DNA from: Terrirubrum flagellatum
GTDB taxonomy: Bacteria; Pseudomonadota; Alphaproteobacteria; Rhizobiales; Beijerinckiaceae
Assembly: GCF_022059845.1 (NCBI RefSeq)
Contig: NZ_CP091851.1
Span: 1,488,001-1,552,000 of the forward strand
Length of the DNA: 64,000 bases
Reading direction: 5' to 3'
Shown here: in pieces, positions 62,888 to 64,000 of the stretch
How positions within the stretch are numbered: the stretch's first letter is position 1
Layout: each line of letters begins with the position of its first letter
Notes under the pieces: model-generated
Told to the model about the DNA's origin: nothing
Database searches by the model: none
The model's input: only the letters and a program-made list of their open reading frames with translations
Translations under genes and position numbers: made by a program

Positions 62888-62915
62888 TTGACATTTTTTG
62901 TGCAATGCACATAAG
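62888..62915 (+). promoter_or_regulatory. Phasin promoter with overlapping PhaR-like palindrome
   Basis: A consensus -35 TTGACA (62888-62893), 16 bases, and CATAAG (62910-62915) as -10. The palindrome TGTGCA-A-TGCACA (62899-62911) overlaps the spacer and -10, and TTGCACAAA at 62874-62882 is the inverse of TTTGTGCAA at 62897-62905. PhaR repressors of alphaproteobacteria bind TGC/GCA-rich sites in front of phasin genes and let go when polyhydroxybutyrate appears, so this is a likely operator. Confidence 0.6.
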
Positions 62916-62993
62916 AAGGGCGCAGCCTCGGCGTAAATGAGGCGGAATTGACCATTCGGCGCACGGTCGTCCTGCGCCCCGGGCAGGAGATTC

Positions 62994-63335
62994 ATGATGT
63001 TCACGCAGATGGAAGACTTCCAGAAGGCCGGCAAAGAGGCTTTCGAAAACGCCAGCAAGACTTTCGGCTCGTTCTCCAAGACCGCTCAGGCGATCGCCGC
63101 CGAGACCGCCGACTATTCCAAGAAGTCGCTCGAGGGCGCTTCGGCCGTGACCGAGAAGGTTCTCGGCGCCAAGAGCCTCGACAAGGCTTTCGAGATCCAG
63201 ACCGACTACGCCAAGTCGGCCTATGAAGGCTTCGTCGCCTACGCCGCCAAGCTCGGCGACCTCTATCAGGCCGCTGCGCGCGACGCGGTGAAGCCGTTCG
63301 AGGCGGCGTTTGCAGCCGCCAAGCCGGCCAAGTAA
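62994..63335 (+). CDS. Phasin family protein
   Basis: 113 residues, fully helical: MEDFQKAGKEAFENASKTFG, KTAQAIAAETADYSKKSLEG, AFEIQTDYAKSAYEGFVAYA, and the alanine-rich end AAFAAAKPAK. This is the phasin_2 pattern. Phasins coat polyhydroxyalkanoate granules or bind general stress factors; the PhaR-like operator in front favours the granule role. AGGAG is five to eight bases upstream of two consecutive ATG codons. A terminator follows. Confidence 0.92.
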   Translation: MMFTQMEDFQKAGKEAFENASKTFGSFSKTAQAIAAETADYSKKSLEGASAVTEKVLGAKSLDKAFEIQTDYAKSAYEGFVAYAAKLGDLYQAAARDAVKPFEAAFAAAKPAK

Positions 63336-63373
63336 TCCGGCCAAGTAATTTTTCAAAAAATCACAAGCGATTG

Positions 63374-63400
63374 AAGCCCGGCCTCAGCGCCGGGCTTTTT
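63374..63400 (+). terminator. Terminator of the phasin gene
   Basis: Stem AAGCCCGGC / GCCGGGCTT with the loop CTCAGC, followed by TTTTT overlapping the right arm. Confidence 0.93.
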
Positions 63401-63521
63401 CGTATGGGAATTGCATATCGTTGATTGGCGCTTGGATTGACGCCTGGCGACTCTGGCGAAGCAGGCCGAGCGGTTATACATTGCTGATTGCGGGCGCACG
63501 GACTCGACAGGCTGCGCCGGG

Positions 63522-63911
63522 ATGGAGACTGACTTGGCGGGAATTGCGCGCATCGATCCTGCGCCGCGCGCCGCAGGGGGCGCGAAGGAGGGACGACCGG
63601 GCGACGGCGGCAACGGCGCCGGGACCGCGGTCATCACGCGCACCAAGACCCGCACCAAGCGGCCGAACGTTTATCGCGTCCTGCTCCTGAACGACGACTA
63701 CACGCCCATGGAGTTCGTGGTCCACGTCCTGGAGAAGTTCTTCGCCAAGAACCACGACGAGGCGGTCCGCATTATGCTCCATGTGCACCAGCACGGCGTC
63801 GGCGAGTGCGGCGTGTTCACTTACGAGGTCGCGGAGACCAAGGTCACCCAGGTGATGGATCTCGCGCGGCGCAACCAGCATCCTCTCCAATGCGTCATGG
63901 AGAAGAAGTAA
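63522..63911 (+). CDS. clpS: ATP-dependent Clp protease adaptor ClpS
   Basis: 129 residues. A disordered, glycine-rich N-terminus of about 45 residues leads to the core [40 protein letters not shown] and [13 protein letters not shown]. The N-degron pocket residues N and D ([10 protein letters not shown]) are in place. ClpS hands N-end-rule substrates to ClpA. clpA begins 20 bases downstream. Confidence 0.97.
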   Translation: METDLAGIARIDPAPRAAGGAKEGRPGDGGNGAGTAVITRTKTRTKRPNVYRVLLLNDDYTPMEFVVHVLEKFFAKNHDEAVRIMLHVHQHGVGECGVFTYEVAETKVTQVMDLARRNQHPLQCVMEKK

Positions 63912-63931
63912 CTCATCCCCGGAGAACCCAT

Positions 63932-64000
63932 TGCCTTCTTTTTCCCGACATCTCGAACAGGCCCTGCATCGCGCGCTCGCGCTCGCCAATGAGCGAAAGC
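63932..64000 (+). CDS. clpA: ATP-dependent Clp protease ATP-binding subunit ClpA, N-terminus only
   Basis: The first 23 codons to the window edge, starting with TTG at 63932 behind GGAGAACCCA. The peptide PSFSRHLEQALHRALALANE is the standard ClpA N-domain start, to which ClpS binds. The rest lies beyond the window. The next-to-clpS position supports the call. Confidence 0.9.

Noticed and set aside
1-64000. Search for CRISPR arrays, tRNA and rRNA genes, prophage or integrase genes
   Set aside because: No regularly spaced direct repeats, no T-arm/anticodon-arm layout, no 16S or 23S blocks, and no phage or integrase proteins were seen by eye; a tRNAscan or Infernal run could still find something small.

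Overview
The window is a gene-dense, GC-rich chromosomal segment of an alphaproteobacterium, most likely Hyphomicrobiales (Rhizobiales). Supporting signs are the rhizobial porin with its KLVKSLLLGSAAG leader, the rpoZ-rsh pair, the lytic transglycosylase divergent from dapA, the string pyrE-acpS-lepB-rnc-era-recO, the string dnaB-alr-radA-cvpA-purF, a phasin, and ClpS next to ClpA. I cannot fix the genus from sequence alone; Beijerinckiaceae or Methylocystaceae-like relatives are plausible. No rRNA, tRNA, CRISPR array, prophage or complete insertion sequence was found.

Layout. 1-4.3 kb: the edge of a polysaccharide region (truncated CapD/FlaA1-type dehydratase, GT4 glycosyltransferase, TPR plus O-GlcNAc-transferase-like GT41 protein). 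4.7-7.9 kb: two outer-membrane channels, a porin and a FadL-type transporter, each followed by a strong terminator. 8.1-19.5 kb: an SDR, an alpha/beta hydrolase coupled to a soluble lytic transglycosylase, dapA-smpB-peroxiredoxin, two unknown proteins, a Tat-type superoxide dismutase, a NYN-domain protein and rpoZ. 19.6-31.3 kb: rsh, a secreted PG-binding protein, pyrE, acpS, lepB, rnc, era, DUF1737, recO, nnrU, a YfgM-like TPR protein and der. 31.6-42.9 kb, mostly minus strand: SDR, purF, cvpA, radA, a ParDE toxin-antitoxin pair, alr, dnaB, an SDR, a DCC protein and fumC, with a DUF488 gene on the plus strand. 43-57 kb: the two methylcrotonyl-CoA carboxylase subunits separated by 10 kb, a low-GC two-gene accessory insert (GrlR-like plus DUF6680), an orphan HigA antitoxin, a PCMT-like methyltransferase, bacterioferritin with its ferredoxin, a kelch protein and a methylthioribose-phosphate isomerase/aldolase pair. 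57-64 kb: amidase, several small unknown proteins, a D,D-carboxypeptidase with an SPOR end, a phasin, clpS and the start of clpA.

Most of the window is housekeeping: cell-wall building and turnover (dapA, alr, lytic transglycosylase, D,D-carboxypeptidase), translation quality control (smpB, rnc, era, der), stringent response (rsh), protein export and turnover (lepB, clpSA), purine and pyrimidine synthesis, leucine catabolism and iron storage. The accessory signal lies in intergenic DNA. There are two MITE-like elements with terminal inverted repeats of about 31-32 bp, next to sod and alr. A roughly 135-bp double-hairpin repeat occurs twice, once inserted in the loop of a bidirectional terminator. 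Several families of longer palindromes are also present. The best candidates for less-described biology are the low-GC GrlR-like/DUF6680 pair, the MtnA/aldolase pair (probable DHAP shunt for methylthioadenosine), the ParDE pair placed directly in front of radA, and a phasin promoter overlapped by a PhaR-like palindrome.
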